A stretch of DNA of 8,598 bases from Erysipelotrichaceae bacterium (GTDB taxonomy: Bacteria; Bacillota_I; Bacilli_A; Erysipelotrichales; Erysipelotrichaceae). The stretch lies in NCBI GenBank assembly GCA_024709285.1, contig JANJWY010000078.1, positions 1 through 8,598 of the forward strand, written 5' to 3'. Under the pieces are notes generated by a model. The model saw only the letters and a program-made list of their open reading frames with translations, made no database searches and was not told the DNA's origin. This document shows, in pieces, positions 1-6,577 of this stretch. The translations under genes were made by a program, and so were the position numbers. Every line of letters starts with the position of its first letter. Position 1 is the stretch's first letter.

Positions 1-176
1 ACGATAAACACCGGCAATGTCTTCCCGGGATTCCACATCAAAGCTTTATCTTCATCCATATCTAAATCCAGTTTCTCAAATGTCCAATCCGGAAATTGTG
101 ACAATGCTTCTTTGACCCGTTTGCCCATAATCAGGCATGCCGGACACCAGATAGCTGAGATAACGACTAATTTCAT
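1..176 (-). CDS. Thioredoxin-fold protein with WCPAC active site (3' end cut off by window edge)
   Basis: The first 58 codons of a gene that runs off the left edge. The start ATG at 176-174 directly follows the TAA stop of the cysteine desulfurase gene, and an AGGTGAG ribosome binding site lies within the end of that gene. Seen: an N-terminal strand (MKLVVISAIW), then W10-C11-P12-A13-C14, a helix, and a TLP segment with Pro55 where thioredoxins have the cis-proline facing the active site. This spacing is typical of small thioredoxins and glutaredoxin-like thiol oxidoreductases, which exchange disulfides through a CXXC pair. No signal peptide or membrane segment is visible, so it is probably cytoplasmic. 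Tight coupling to the desulfurase suggests, by inference only, that it reduces persulfides or disulfides made by that enzyme. The precise family cannot be fixed because the C-terminal part is missing. Confidence 0.85.
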   Translation of the reverse strand, partial: MKLVVISAIWCPACLIMGKRVKEALSQFPDWTFEKLDLDMDEDKALMWNPGKTLPVFI

Positions 177-1292
177 TTACTCACCTGTTTCTTTCAAAAA
201 GTCTTGTAAAACATCCAAAAATGCACGCAACTGATCCATGGTTGTCAAATGTGACAGACTGACTCTCAGTGATGACGTCGCCCGATCGTTGTCCCTGGTA
301 ATGGCATAGACGGATTTAGAGAAATTCTCCTTCCCCGAACATGCGCTTCGAGCGGATATGCAAATATCTCTGGAAGAGAATTTTAAAACCCATTCGTCCG
401 AATCAATTCCCCGAACACTGAAATTCAATATCTGATCAATCGCAAACTCATTGGAGTTTATGGATATCTTATCAAATAATGACAATTGTTTCACTAAAAA
501 CGTTCGCAACTCCTTGATTCGTTGAACTCGCGTGTCCATATTCCAAAATGCAAGCTCCACGGCTAAGGAAAATGCACAGATCAAGGCATTTTGCGGGGTA
601 CCTGATCGATAGGCTGTCGTTGAGCGGCCGCCATGAATCAAAGGGACCAAAGAGACTCCTTTGCGTTTGATTAACATACCGATTCCCTTGGGACCGTAAA
701 TTTTATGGGCACTGCAACTGATGAGGTCGATATCTGACAAATCAACCGGGCATTTTCCGAGTGCCTGAGTCATATCACAGTGGAACAACACATTTTTACT
801 TTTCGCCAGTTTCCCTATTTCTTCCACCGGCTGACGGATTCCTGTCTCACTGTCAACCGCAACCAGACTGATCATCAAGGTATCCTCATGAATTAACGAT
901 TCCAGATGGCCTAAATCAAACCTTCCGTGTTCATCGAGATTGACCATATCAATGACATAGTCATTTTGTTGCAGATAGTACAAAGGTGCGACCACCGATG
1001 AATGTTCAAGCGCTGATGTGATGATGTGTTTCTTGTTGGGATACTTTAGCGCACACCCTTTGATCGCTGTATTGTTCGCTTCCGAAGCACAGGAAGTGTA
1101 AATGATTTCCTGTGGATCGACGTTGAGAAGTTTTGCGATCTTCTCGGTTGCTTCAGCAATCTCATTTGAAGCTCTCACTCCCAAAGAGTGCTTGGAGTTT
1201 GCATTTGCAAAAGCATGTTTTTCAACATGCACATAACGCATCAAAACTTCTTCATCGACAGGTGTCGTAGCACTGTAATCCAAATAGATCAT
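177..1292 (-). CDS. Cysteine desulfurase, NifS/IscS-like, PLP-dependent
   Basis: Class V aminotransferase-fold enzyme that takes sulfur from L-cysteine as a protein persulfide, giving alanine; it supplies Fe-S clusters or thiolated tRNA. The ATG at 1292 is chosen (371 aa) because a GTGAGG ribosome binding site sits six bases upstream; a GTG at 1304 would add four residues but lies inside that site. Seen, numbered from ATG: the N-terminal YLDYSATTP motif; EHSS with the PLP-stacking His97; SETGIRQP; HCDMTQ with Asp173 and Gln176 for the cofactor ring; SAHKIYGPKG with the PLP lysine Lys197; RSGTPQ; SARSACSG with the catalytic Cys318; and a closing RVSLSHLTT block like the family's R-x-SL-x-TT. 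It is slightly shorter than IscS (about 400 aa), mainly after the catalytic cysteine. No scaffold or tRNA-thiolation gene is in view, so the sulfur acceptor is unknown; the next gene encodes a thioredoxin-fold protein. Confidence 0.93.
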   Translation of the reverse strand: MIYLDYSATTPVDEEVLMRYVHVEKHAFANANSKHSLGVRASNEIAEATEKIAKLLNVDPQEIIYTSCASEANNTAIKGCALKYPNKKHIITSALEHSSVVAPLYYLQQNDYVIDMVNLDEHGRFDLGHLESLIHEDTLMISLVAVDSETGIRQPVEEIGKLAKSKNVLFHCDMTQALGKCPVDLSDIDLISCSAHKIYGPKGIGMLIKRKGVSLVPLIHGGRSTTAYRSGTPQNALICAFSLAVELAFWNMDTRVQRIKELRTFLVKQLSLFDKISINSNEFAIDQILNFSVRGIDSDEWVLKFSSRDICISARSACSGKENFSKSVYAITRDNDRATSSLRVSLSHLTTMDQLRAFLDVLQDFLKETGE

Positions 1293-1298
1293 AAGGTT

Positions 1299-1304
1299 CC
1301 TCAC
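1299..1304 (-). promoter_or_regulatory. Ribosome binding site that sets the cysteine desulfurase start
   Basis: GTGAGG on the minus strand, six bases before the ATG at 1292. It overlaps the alternative GTG start at 1304, so initiation at the ATG is favoured; the YLDYSATTP motif also begins where family members usually begin. Confidence 0.6.
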
Positions 1305-1314
1305 TTTAAATCAC

Positions 1315-1335
1315 AAAAAGGGGATTTCTCCCCTT
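1315..1335 (-). terminator. Rho-independent terminator after the ABC transporter operon
   Basis: On the minus strand AAGGGGA pairs with TCCCCTT around a GAAA tetraloop, and the stem runs into five T residues, followed by G. It lies about 40 bases past the ATPase stop codon. The stem is perfect over 7 bp with a stable GNRA loop. It is also only 22 bases upstream of the desulfurase ATG, so it could instead, or also, act as a leader hairpin for that gene. Confidence 0.8.
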
Positions 1336-1336
1336 C

Positions 1337-1365
1337 ATTTTAATGCTTTTTTGACAATGGCGCAA
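1337..1365 (-). promoter_or_regulatory. Weak candidate promoter for the cysteine desulfurase gene
   Basis: On the minus strand TTGCGC (1365-1360) and TAAAAT (1342-1337) are separated by 17 bases. The -10 matches five of six consensus positions, the -35 only three. If used, transcription would begin near the foot of the terminator hairpin, placing that hairpin at the 5' end of the message. This is the best pair in the short gap, but support is thin. Confidence 0.3.
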
Positions 1366-1374
1366 CACAACGTT

Positions 1375-2052
1375 TTAGTGGTTCTCCTCAATGACAAAGG
1401 TGCCCTTGGTCGCATGCAAACGCAATATGACGTCCGCTTGTTTGGCAATCTTCTCGGAATGGGTAACTACGATTACACACTTATCCTTATCTCGGGCTAA
1501 TTGTCTGAACAATCCGATGATCGTGTCCTCGGTTTCACCGTCAAGATTTCCGGTTGGTTCATCCGCAACGATGATGTCAGGCTGATTTGCCATCGCCCGC
1601 GCAATAGCTATTCGCTGTTGCTCTCCCCCAGACAAACGACGGACATTGCGGTTTGCCTTATTCTTCTCAATACCAATAGATTCTAAAAGTTCATACGCTG
1701 TATTTTTCATATGAGTTTTTCCGGATATCCCCATAGCCACCAACACATTTTCCAAACCGGTCATGTAAGGAATCAGATTGTAACTTTGAAAGACCATGCC
1801 GATGTGATTACGGCGATACTCCCACAACCCGATTTCACGAATATCTTTACCCTTAAAAGAAATGTTGCCTTGTTGTGCAGTATCAAGTCCGGCAATCAGG
1901 GTTAAAAACGTCGTCTTTCCTGATCCGGAAGATCCGACGATCGCATAGAAATGACCTTTCTCAAAAGATACGCTGATATGGTCAAGAATCGTGCGTACAC
2001 TATCCCCATCGGGATAAGCAAAAAATACATCATTTACATCCAATAGTGCCAT
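1375..2052 (-). CDS. ABC transporter ATP-binding protein, LolD/MacB type
   Basis: ATP-hydrolysing subunit (225 aa) of an exporter or mechanotransmission ABC complex, acting on the cytoplasmic face with the two FtsX-type permeases encoded just upstream. Seen in order: Walker A GSSGSGKTT at 40-48; the Q-loop glutamine at 89 in MVFQSYNL; the signature LSGGEQQR at 140-147; Walker B ending in Asp164-Glu165 followed by PTGNLD; and the switch histidine 198 in VVTHS. The VFQxxNL and EPTGNLD wording and the ~225 aa length are typical of the LolD/MacB/FtsE group. All catalytic residues are present. The gene starts 8 bases after the upstream permease stop, with AGGAGG overlapping that stop (TAGGAGG), so the two are probably translationally coupled. 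It is the last gene of its operon, followed by a terminator. The substrate cannot be told from the ATPase. Confidence 0.95.
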   Translation of the reverse strand: MALLDVNDVFFAYPDGDSVRTILDHISVSFEKGHFYAIVGSSGSGKTTFLTLIAGLDTAQQGNISFKGKDIREIGLWEYRRNHIGMVFQSYNLIPYMTGLENVLVAMGISGKTHMKNTAYELLESIGIEKNKANRNVRRLSGGEQQRIAIARAMANQPDIIVADEPTGNLDGETEDTIIGLFRQLARDKDKCVIVVTHSEKIAKQADVILRLHATKGTFVIEENH

Positions 2053-2060
2053 AAATCCTC

Positions 2061-3440
2061 CTACAACAAAATTTCTTTTGGTTTTAACTTTAAAATATTG
2101 ACGATCGGTACGATCGTTGATGCAGTTACGGTCAACATGGCTAATCCGGTAAACAGAAGAATATAATCATTGGACATATCTACGGTATAAGCCGCAGCGA
2201 CTTCTTCCCGCGTCGGAATATTGTCATTAACGATATCATCTTTACCCTTCTGAACTTCTGCGATTAGCAGTTGCAAACGAATCAGTTCAGCAGAAAATCC
2301 TTTCGCAATCCATGTTCCCGCAAAAACGGATAAGGTCATAGCCAATGCACTGACAATCCACACTTCCGTCACGACTTGAAGAACAATGTTTCTTTTCTTC
2401 TCACCCAAAGCGAAGTAGATACCGATTTCGTGTCGTCTTTCTTTGAGATATAACAGAATGATCAAAGAACATACGAATATGGCAATGACCATAGTAAACA
2501 CCATGACTGCCTCAGCAATCATATTCAATGTTCCGATGGGACCTAAAACAGCCAGAATCTGATCATCCGCAAAATTGAACTTAAAGGGCATCGGTAATTT
2601 CTTGCCAAACAGTTTCCGCATTTCTGTGACTGCTTCAAATGACTCCATTTCCAAGATCGGAATTCTCATTCGCACATTCTGACGTAAATTGATTCCGACC
2701 AACCGGTAATTCAGCTTCGTATTAATGATTTGTTGGTCGATTACGATGTTAGGCGCAATTGCCATGGGAAAGCGATCCCAATCTTGCTGAGTCTCTGTGT
2801 AATAACCAATCATATAATCTGTGAACTCGCCATCTAAAAGTGATGACCTTGTGACTTCCGGCCCATCCGCGATGCCGATGACTTCCATATCAAACCACTC
2901 TTCGAAAGGTTCAAAATACATGACGTACTTCCGACCCAGCGGATAATTATCTCCCACTTGAATATTGTACAACTCAGCCATTTGTTTTGAGACAATCATG
3001 ACTGGTGAGCCTTCAGAAAGTTCTTTATCCGTAAATGTGCGTCCTTCCACGATTTCAGAATTTGGCCAATAGTGCTTGATATCCGGATTTTGTGTGCCTT
3101 CAACCAAGATCATCGATTGTTGCTGAGCTTTATATGCCTGAAACGAATAAGAAATGCCATAATTATACGATTTGACACCCTTATAACTCACAACTTTTTT
3201 CAGTTCGCTGTAAGGGATATGTTGACCGACCACACCATATGCCAACTCTGTGCGTTCCGGGGCGATGGATACTTGCAAGCCGATGCGATTTTGCATTTCA
3301 GCGGTAACATTCTTGCTGGCAATACGAATAGCCAGGGAAGCGGCCATCAAGGTCGTAAGTAAAGTCACGATGAAAAACAACAAGAAGTTCTTGCCTGGTT
3401 TACGAATGACACTTAACCATGCGCGTTTCAATGAGTTCAT
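2061..3440 (-). CDS. ABC transporter permease, FtsX/MacB type (second of the pair)
   Basis: Membrane subunit of 459 aa. Seen: one N-terminal membrane helix (about 17-38) after the amphipathic RAWLSVIRKPGK segment; a large extracytoplasmic domain (about 40-300) with a MacB-like stretch EGRTFTDKELSEGSPVMIVS; then three C-terminal helices (about 305-332, 352-378, 425-450). After helix 2 comes RRHEIGIYFALGEKK, the cytoplasmic coupling motif of FtsX-domain permeases, and the protein ends in KLKPKEILL. A polar loop of about 45 residues, charged and including a REEVAAAY segment, separates helices 3 and 4. This four-helix, single-FtsX plan fits the LolCDE/MacB superfamily. It is clearly a paralogue of the preceding permease (same ends, same loop), and the two probably form a heterodimer over the ATPase. 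The ATG at 3440 follows a GGGGG ribosome binding site that overlaps the previous stop. The substrate is unknown; lipoprotein, peptide or cell-envelope roles are all possible. Confidence 0.88.
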   Translation of the reverse strand: MNSLKRAWLSVIRKPGKNFLLFFIVTLLTTLMAASLAIRIASKNVTAEMQNRIGLQVSIAPERTELAYGVVGQHIPYSELKKVVSYKGVKSYNYGISYSFQAYKAQQQSMILVEGTQNPDIKHYWPNSEIVEGRTFTDKELSEGSPVMIVSKQMAELYNIQVGDNYPLGRKYVMYFEPFEEWFDMEVIGIADGPEVTRSSLLDGEFTDYMIGYYTETQQDWDRFPMAIAPNIVIDQQIINTKLNYRLVGINLRQNVRMRIPILEMESFEAVTEMRKLFGKKLPMPFKFNFADDQILAVLGPIGTLNMIAEAVMVFTMVIAIFVCSLIILLYLKERRHEIGIYFALGEKKRNIVLQVVTEVWIVSALAMTLSVFAGTWIAKGFSAELIRLQLLIAEVQKGKDDIVNDNIPTREEVAAAYTVDMSNDYILLFTGLAMLTVTASTIVPIVNILKLKPKEILL

Positions 3441-3449
3441 CTTAACCCC

Positions 3450-4892
3450 CTACAACAAGATTTTCTTCGGTTTGACCGATACGATCAAAACCATTGGCAC
3501 AACGGAAGACAGCAGTCCTGTCGTCAAAAGTATTCCGTATAAGAAAAGCGAATATTCGACACTCATCTCAATTTTGTAAGCTCTGGCAACTTCGGATGCA
3601 CTGATCAACGCAGCCTCCGACTGATCGACCTTAATCAGCTTTGCCTCATCGACCATTTCCAACTGTTTCAAAACGATAGAATCAGACAGCTGTTGAGCGA
3701 GCACTTGCCCGGTAAACATGGCAATGGTGGCGGCTGAGAATGTGATAATCAGAACTTCCATGACGATTTGCATGACGCTAAACACTTTCTTCTCACCCAA
3801 CGCCCCATAGACGCCCACTTCATACACGCGATCACGAAGAAACAGCAATATGACCAGACTGACACTGAGAATCGTTGCTCCGAAAGCTAAAATCAAAATA
3901 TACTCAGCAATCAAAGAGATGATCAATACCGGTGCCGCAACGGATTCATATGCATCATTGGAGGTAATGACTTCCACATTTTTCGAATCGATAAGATCGA
4001 TCGCAAACTGCTTGTAATCATCTAAGAACTCATCTGATTTCAAAATGACTTTGGGATAGAATTCCGGATGCCAGCGATCCGTTGGATCTTCATAGTATTG
4101 CGCATCCGCATACATTTGCTTGTCCACAAGATAGCGCTCATTCAGAAATTTCTCAGCAACATAAATATAGTAATACTCTTCCTTCAGGCTGCCTTTTTCA
4201 TTGTATATTTCATCGGTATTCAGTTTAAAAAATCCGACAACTTCAATTTCATAAGATTCTCCGACATAGGAGGCATACTGATGATTTCGCTTATCACCGA
4301 TTTGATGGCGAAACGGAATTTTATCACCGATGTTGATCAGATTGAACTTTGCCACGAATTCCGGAATGAGCCCAACCGCAGCTCCTTCCTCAATCTCACT
4401 CTGTGTCAAGTTTCGACCTTCTGTAATCGTGATTTTCTTGCTTTTTAAATCAAAAAAGTTCTCGGAAACAATACCTCGACCATAAAGTTCTTCCGTATAA
4501 ATCACATAATTATCATCAATCCGGAACACCTGCAAGTTCGTATTGGTTCCCCTATAATACACAAACGGATACTGATGCCCCATATCAAACACATTCACTG
4601 ACGGATGTGTTGACAGTTGATGGATCGTTTCCTCGGTCAAATTAAGTCGTGTGGGCATGGGCTTATCGAATGGATTATTACCCACAAAATCCGGATCGAC
4701 TTCATCCGTCGGCCGGATAGCAACCGTTGTTCCCAGTTTCTGCTTAATTTCCTTTGCAACTTTCTCCCCGGTCTGACGGATGGCCAGCGAGCCAGCCATG
4801 ACATTGCCCATGATAAAAAGGATCAGAAACAGTATAAGTGTTTTTGACCGTCCTCGAACGATGCTTAACCAGGCACGTTGATAAAATCTCAT
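3450..4892 (-). CDS. ABC transporter permease, FtsX/MacB type (first of the pair)
   Basis: Membrane subunit of 480 aa with the same plan as the next gene: amphipathic RAWLSIVRGRSK, membrane helix about 18-38, an extracytoplasmic domain of roughly 280 residues, then helices at about 320-352, 372-398 and 447-472. The coupling motif reads DRVYEVGVYGALGEKK and the protein ends VKPKKILL. The extracytoplasmic domain carries EGRNLTQSEIEEGAAVGLI, the counterpart of the MacB periplasmic core stretch, but is otherwise divergent from its partner and richer in Tyr and Asp/Glu. The ATG at 4892 lies 12 bases after the stop of the small membrane protein gene, with an AAGG ribosome binding site overlapping that stop; the gap to the next permease is 9 bases. 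Co-transcription with a second permease and one ATPase argues for a heteromeric exporter or signalling complex. The transported molecule cannot be inferred. Confidence 0.87.
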   Translation of the reverse strand: MRFYQRAWLSIVRGRSKTLILFLILFIMGNVMAGSLAIRQTGEKVAKEIKQKLGTTVAIRPTDEVDPDFVGNNPFDKPMPTRLNLTEETIHQLSTHPSVNVFDMGHQYPFVYYRGTNTNLQVFRIDDNYVIYTEELYGRGIVSENFFDLKSKKITITEGRNLTQSEIEEGAAVGLIPEFVAKFNLINIGDKIPFRHQIGDKRNHQYASYVGESYEIEVVGFFKLNTDEIYNEKGSLKEEYYYIYVAEKFLNERYLVDKQMYADAQYYEDPTDRWHPEFYPKVILKSDEFLDDYKQFAIDLIDSKNVEVITSNDAYESVAAPVLIISLIAEYILILAFGATILSVSLVILLFLRDRVYEVGVYGALGEKKVFSVMQIVMEVLIITFSAATIAMFTGQVLAQQLSDSIVLKQLEMVDEAKLIKVDQSEAALISASEVARAYKIEMSVEYSLFLYGILLTTGLLSSVVPMVLIVSVKPKKILL

Positions 4893-4904
4893 AAAAATCT
4901 AACC

Positions 4905-5438
4905 TTAGATCAGTATCAGATCATTTTTGATCCGGTTAAAAATCACAATGTACAAAATCGCAAAGAATACAGTAATAATCATTGCAAGGATACCGAGCAG
5001 CGGAACTATTACAATTAGCAAAGAAGCTAAAACTGCGCTTATTGCATGGTATTTAAAAATCTGATAGAGCCGGTCGGCTTCACTTGGAACTGACATTCGC
5101 GTTTTCAAATCAAGAACAGCCGTGGTAAGCAAATATAAAAGATATAGTTCAATGGCTGTGATTGCCAGTCCCAGCATCCAGTTGACTAATGTCATTTGGG
5201 CTATTGAAGCACTGATGCCCATGACATCCATCACAAAAAATACCCCGAACACATAGGTAAGCAACTTTGAAAATGCCGAGACATTGTCAAACTTGATTGC
5301 AACATCAATCATTTCTTTTGCGCCAACAGATATGAGCAAATATCCGACGAAATCAGGCATTAAAGGCAATATTGATGCATCAAGTGTAATATTAAAATTA
5401 AAGAAGATAAAGATCAGTCCAATGAATATTTTTTTCAT
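4905..5438 (-). CDS. Small polytopic membrane protein of unknown function, first gene of the ABC operon
   Basis: A 177 aa protein, almost entirely hydrophobic, that I do not recognise by name. The ATG at 5438 is chosen: it has an AGGTAGGA ribosome binding site a few bases upstream and starts MKKIFIGLIFIFF, a natural first membrane segment. The longer open frame (to 5615) would overlap fni by about 90 bases with polar, unconvincing sequence. Seen: about five to six hydrophobic stretches (near residues 4-18, 26-42, 56-78, 82-105, 131-150 and 150-170), and an LPLMPDFVGYLLISVG segment at about 25-40. Small Bacillota membrane proteins with an LPDFIGYxLI-like stretch after the first helix are common and usually annotated as hypothetical. 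It precedes the two permeases and ATPase by only 12 bases and shares their promoter, so a role as an accessory or regulator of that transporter is a reasonable inference, not shown. Confidence 0.8.
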   Translation of the reverse strand: MKKIFIGLIFIFFNFNITLDASILPLMPDFVGYLLISVGAKEMIDVAIKFDNVSAFSKLLTYVFGVFFVMDVMGISASIAQMTLVNWMLGLAITAIELYLLYLLTTAVLDLKTRMSVPSEADRLYQIFKYHAISAVLASLLIVIVPLLGILAMIITVFFAILYIVIFNRIKNDLILI

Positions 5439-5440
5439 GT

Positions 5441-5449
5441 TCCTACCTC
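5441..5449 (-). promoter_or_regulatory. Ribosome binding site deciding the start of the small membrane protein
   Basis: GAGGTAGGA on the minus strand, immediately upstream of ATG 5438. It supports the short form over upstream in-frame starts that would run back into fni and across the terminator. Confidence 0.6.
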
Positions 5450-5466
5450 TTGTTCGTTCATGTATT

Positions 5467-5495
5467 ACTTTAGCACAATCAAAAAGAAGGGGCAA
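5467..5495 (-). promoter_or_regulatory. Candidate promoter of the ABC transporter operon, extended -10 type
   Basis: On the minus strand TGC-TAAAGT (extended -10; hexamer 5472-5467) lies 17 bases after TTGCCC (5495-5490). The -10 matches four of six positions, but the TG one base upstream is the extension often used by vegetative promoters in Bacillota. The -35 falls inside the loop and 3' arm of the fni terminator, so the two signals share DNA. The expected start point is near 5461, giving a leader of about 22 bases. Confidence 0.5.
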
Positions 5496-5504
5496 CCCTT
5501 CTTC
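5481..5504 (-). terminator. Rho-independent terminator closing the mevalonate pathway operon
   Basis: On the minus strand AAGAAGGG pairs perfectly with CCCTTCTT around a TTGC loop, and the stem runs into a T-rich tail (five consecutive T). It sits about 24 bases after the TAA stop of fni, at the expected place for the end of the operon. Confidence 0.85.
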
Positions 5505-5527
5505 AGTGATTAATCGATTCACCTTTC

Positions 5528-6577
5528 TTATGAATTTCGAAGCGTAAACATCTGAGCAGGAATTCTTCGCTGATCGCACCAACTGATTAAGGTACGATCC
5601 AGAATCAAATCGCAAAATCCAAATTCCTCAATATGACTGACACCCAGCATCAACATGATCATCCGTAATTCTTCTTTCCAGTTCTCAATCACAGATATGG
5701 CATACTTGACTCCACCGCTTTGCACAAGACTTAAAATGGTCCCTGACAGTCCAATCGCCTTAGCTCCTAAAGCAAACGCTTTGGCCATGTCTAGCGGATG
5801 CCGAATACCTCCGGAAGCAATGACATCCACTTTATCTGATAATGCATAACAGTCTATGAGTGACTCTACCGTAGAAAGTCCCCACTCATCTAGGTATTCA
5901 AGTGCGATCGGCCTTCGGGCATTCTCGATACGAATAAAATTCGTCCCGCCCCGACCGCTGACATCCACAGTTTTAACACCCAGTCCAATAAGATGACTGA
6001 CTGTCTGTCGGCTCATGCCAAAACCTACCTCCTTGACAATGACCTCAACACCGACATTTTTCACAATATCAGAAATATTCTTTTCCCATAAGTGAAACTC
6101 ACGGTCACCCTCAGGCATTACGATTTCCTGCGGAGCATTGAGATGAATCTGAAGAGCATTGGCATTCAAAATATTCACTGCCTTGCGGGCATCTTCCAAC
6201 GTTCGATCAGCACCGATATTGGCAAAAATTATCCCATCCTCAAACGTATCCCGAACGATGCGATAACTTTCCTCTAGTGCCGGATCTTTGAGTGCTGCAC
6301 TTAATGAACCCGTCGCCATGGCCAGTCCGGTTGCTTTTGCTACTTGTGCAAGCTGAGCATTGATTTTCTTCGCTGTTTCACTTCCGCCAGTCATCGCATT
6401 TATATAAAAAGGGAAGTTCATCTCTAGCCCGGCAATGGCCGTGTGTAAACTGATTGGATCTTTATTGATAGGAATCGATCGATGAACAAAGCGGATTCGA
6501 TCAAAATCCGATGCCGGATTTTCCTCGCTTTGTTGCAACGCTAAGCGAATGTGATCATCTTTTCGAATACTGGTCAT
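5528..6577 (-). CDS. fni: Isopentenyl-diphosphate delta-isomerase, type 2 (FMN-dependent)
   Basis: Interconverts isopentenyl and dimethylallyl diphosphate in the cytoplasm with FMN, NAD(P)H and Mg2+; last step of the pathway encoded here. Length 349 aa is normal. Seen: RKDDHI at 5-10, the family's N-terminal RKxxHI; RFVHRSIP at 29-36; NAMTGGS at 60-66; HLNAPQEIVMPEGDREF at 145-161, which holds the catalytic Gln150 and metal-binding Glu156; KEVGFGMS at 182-189; SGRGGTNF at 207-214 and ASGGIRHPLD at 254-263, both FMN phosphate-binding; and GAKAIGLSG at 271-279. These distinguish it from the unrelated type 1 (Nudix) isomerase. ATG 6577 overlaps the mvaK2 stop by 4 bases (ATGA), with a GGGAGG ribosome binding site four bases upstream, so translation is coupled to mvaK2. 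All key residues are present. A strong terminator follows. Confidence 0.96.
   Translation of the reverse strand: MTSIRKDDHIRLALQQSEENPASDFDRIRFVHRSIPINKDPISLHTAIAGLEMNFPFYINAMTGGSETAKKINAQLAQVAKATGLAMATGSLSAALKDPALEESYRIVRDTFEDGIIFANIGADRTLEDARKAVNILNANALQIHLNAPQEIVMPEGDREFHLWEKNISDIVKNVGVEVIVKEVGFGMSRQTVSHLIGLGVKTVDVSGRGGTNFIRIENARRPIALEYLDEWGLSTVESLIDCYALSDKVDVIASGGIRHPLDMAKAFALGAKAIGLSGTILSLVQSGGVKYAISVIENWKEELRMIMLMLGVSHIEEFGFCDLILDRTLISWCDQRRIPAQMFTLRNS

Noticed and set aside
2100..2119. Inverted repeat built from two CGATCG units.
   Set aside because: It lies inside the permease coding region, codes for normal C-terminal helix residues and has no T-run or promoter nearby. Further GATC-rich palindromes (for example near 6475) are also in coding sequence.
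3440..3480. Near-identical sequence at the ends of the two permease genes (TTGTTGTAG followed by a G-rich ribosome binding site), considered as a possible repeat or recombination site.
   Set aside because: It is explained by the two genes being paralogues that share the KPKxILL ending and the stop-overlapping ribosome binding site; the similarity does not extend further.
3072..4847. Several plus-strand open frames of 60-126 codons opposite the permease genes.
   Set aside because: They lie antisense to well-supported genes, lack ribosome binding sites or recognisable motifs, and have low-complexity translations typical of shadow frames.
5435..5461. Tiny upstream reading frame (eight codons, MNEQEVGT) whose TGA overlaps the ATG of the small membrane protein.
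   Set aside because: It would begin at or next to the predicted transcription start with no ribosome binding site; such short frames arise easily by chance.
5439..5615. Upstream extension of the small membrane protein reading frame to 5615.
   Set aside because: It would overlap fni by about 90 bases and cross the fni terminator, the added residues are polar and unlike a membrane protein start, and ATG 5438 has its own ribosome binding site.
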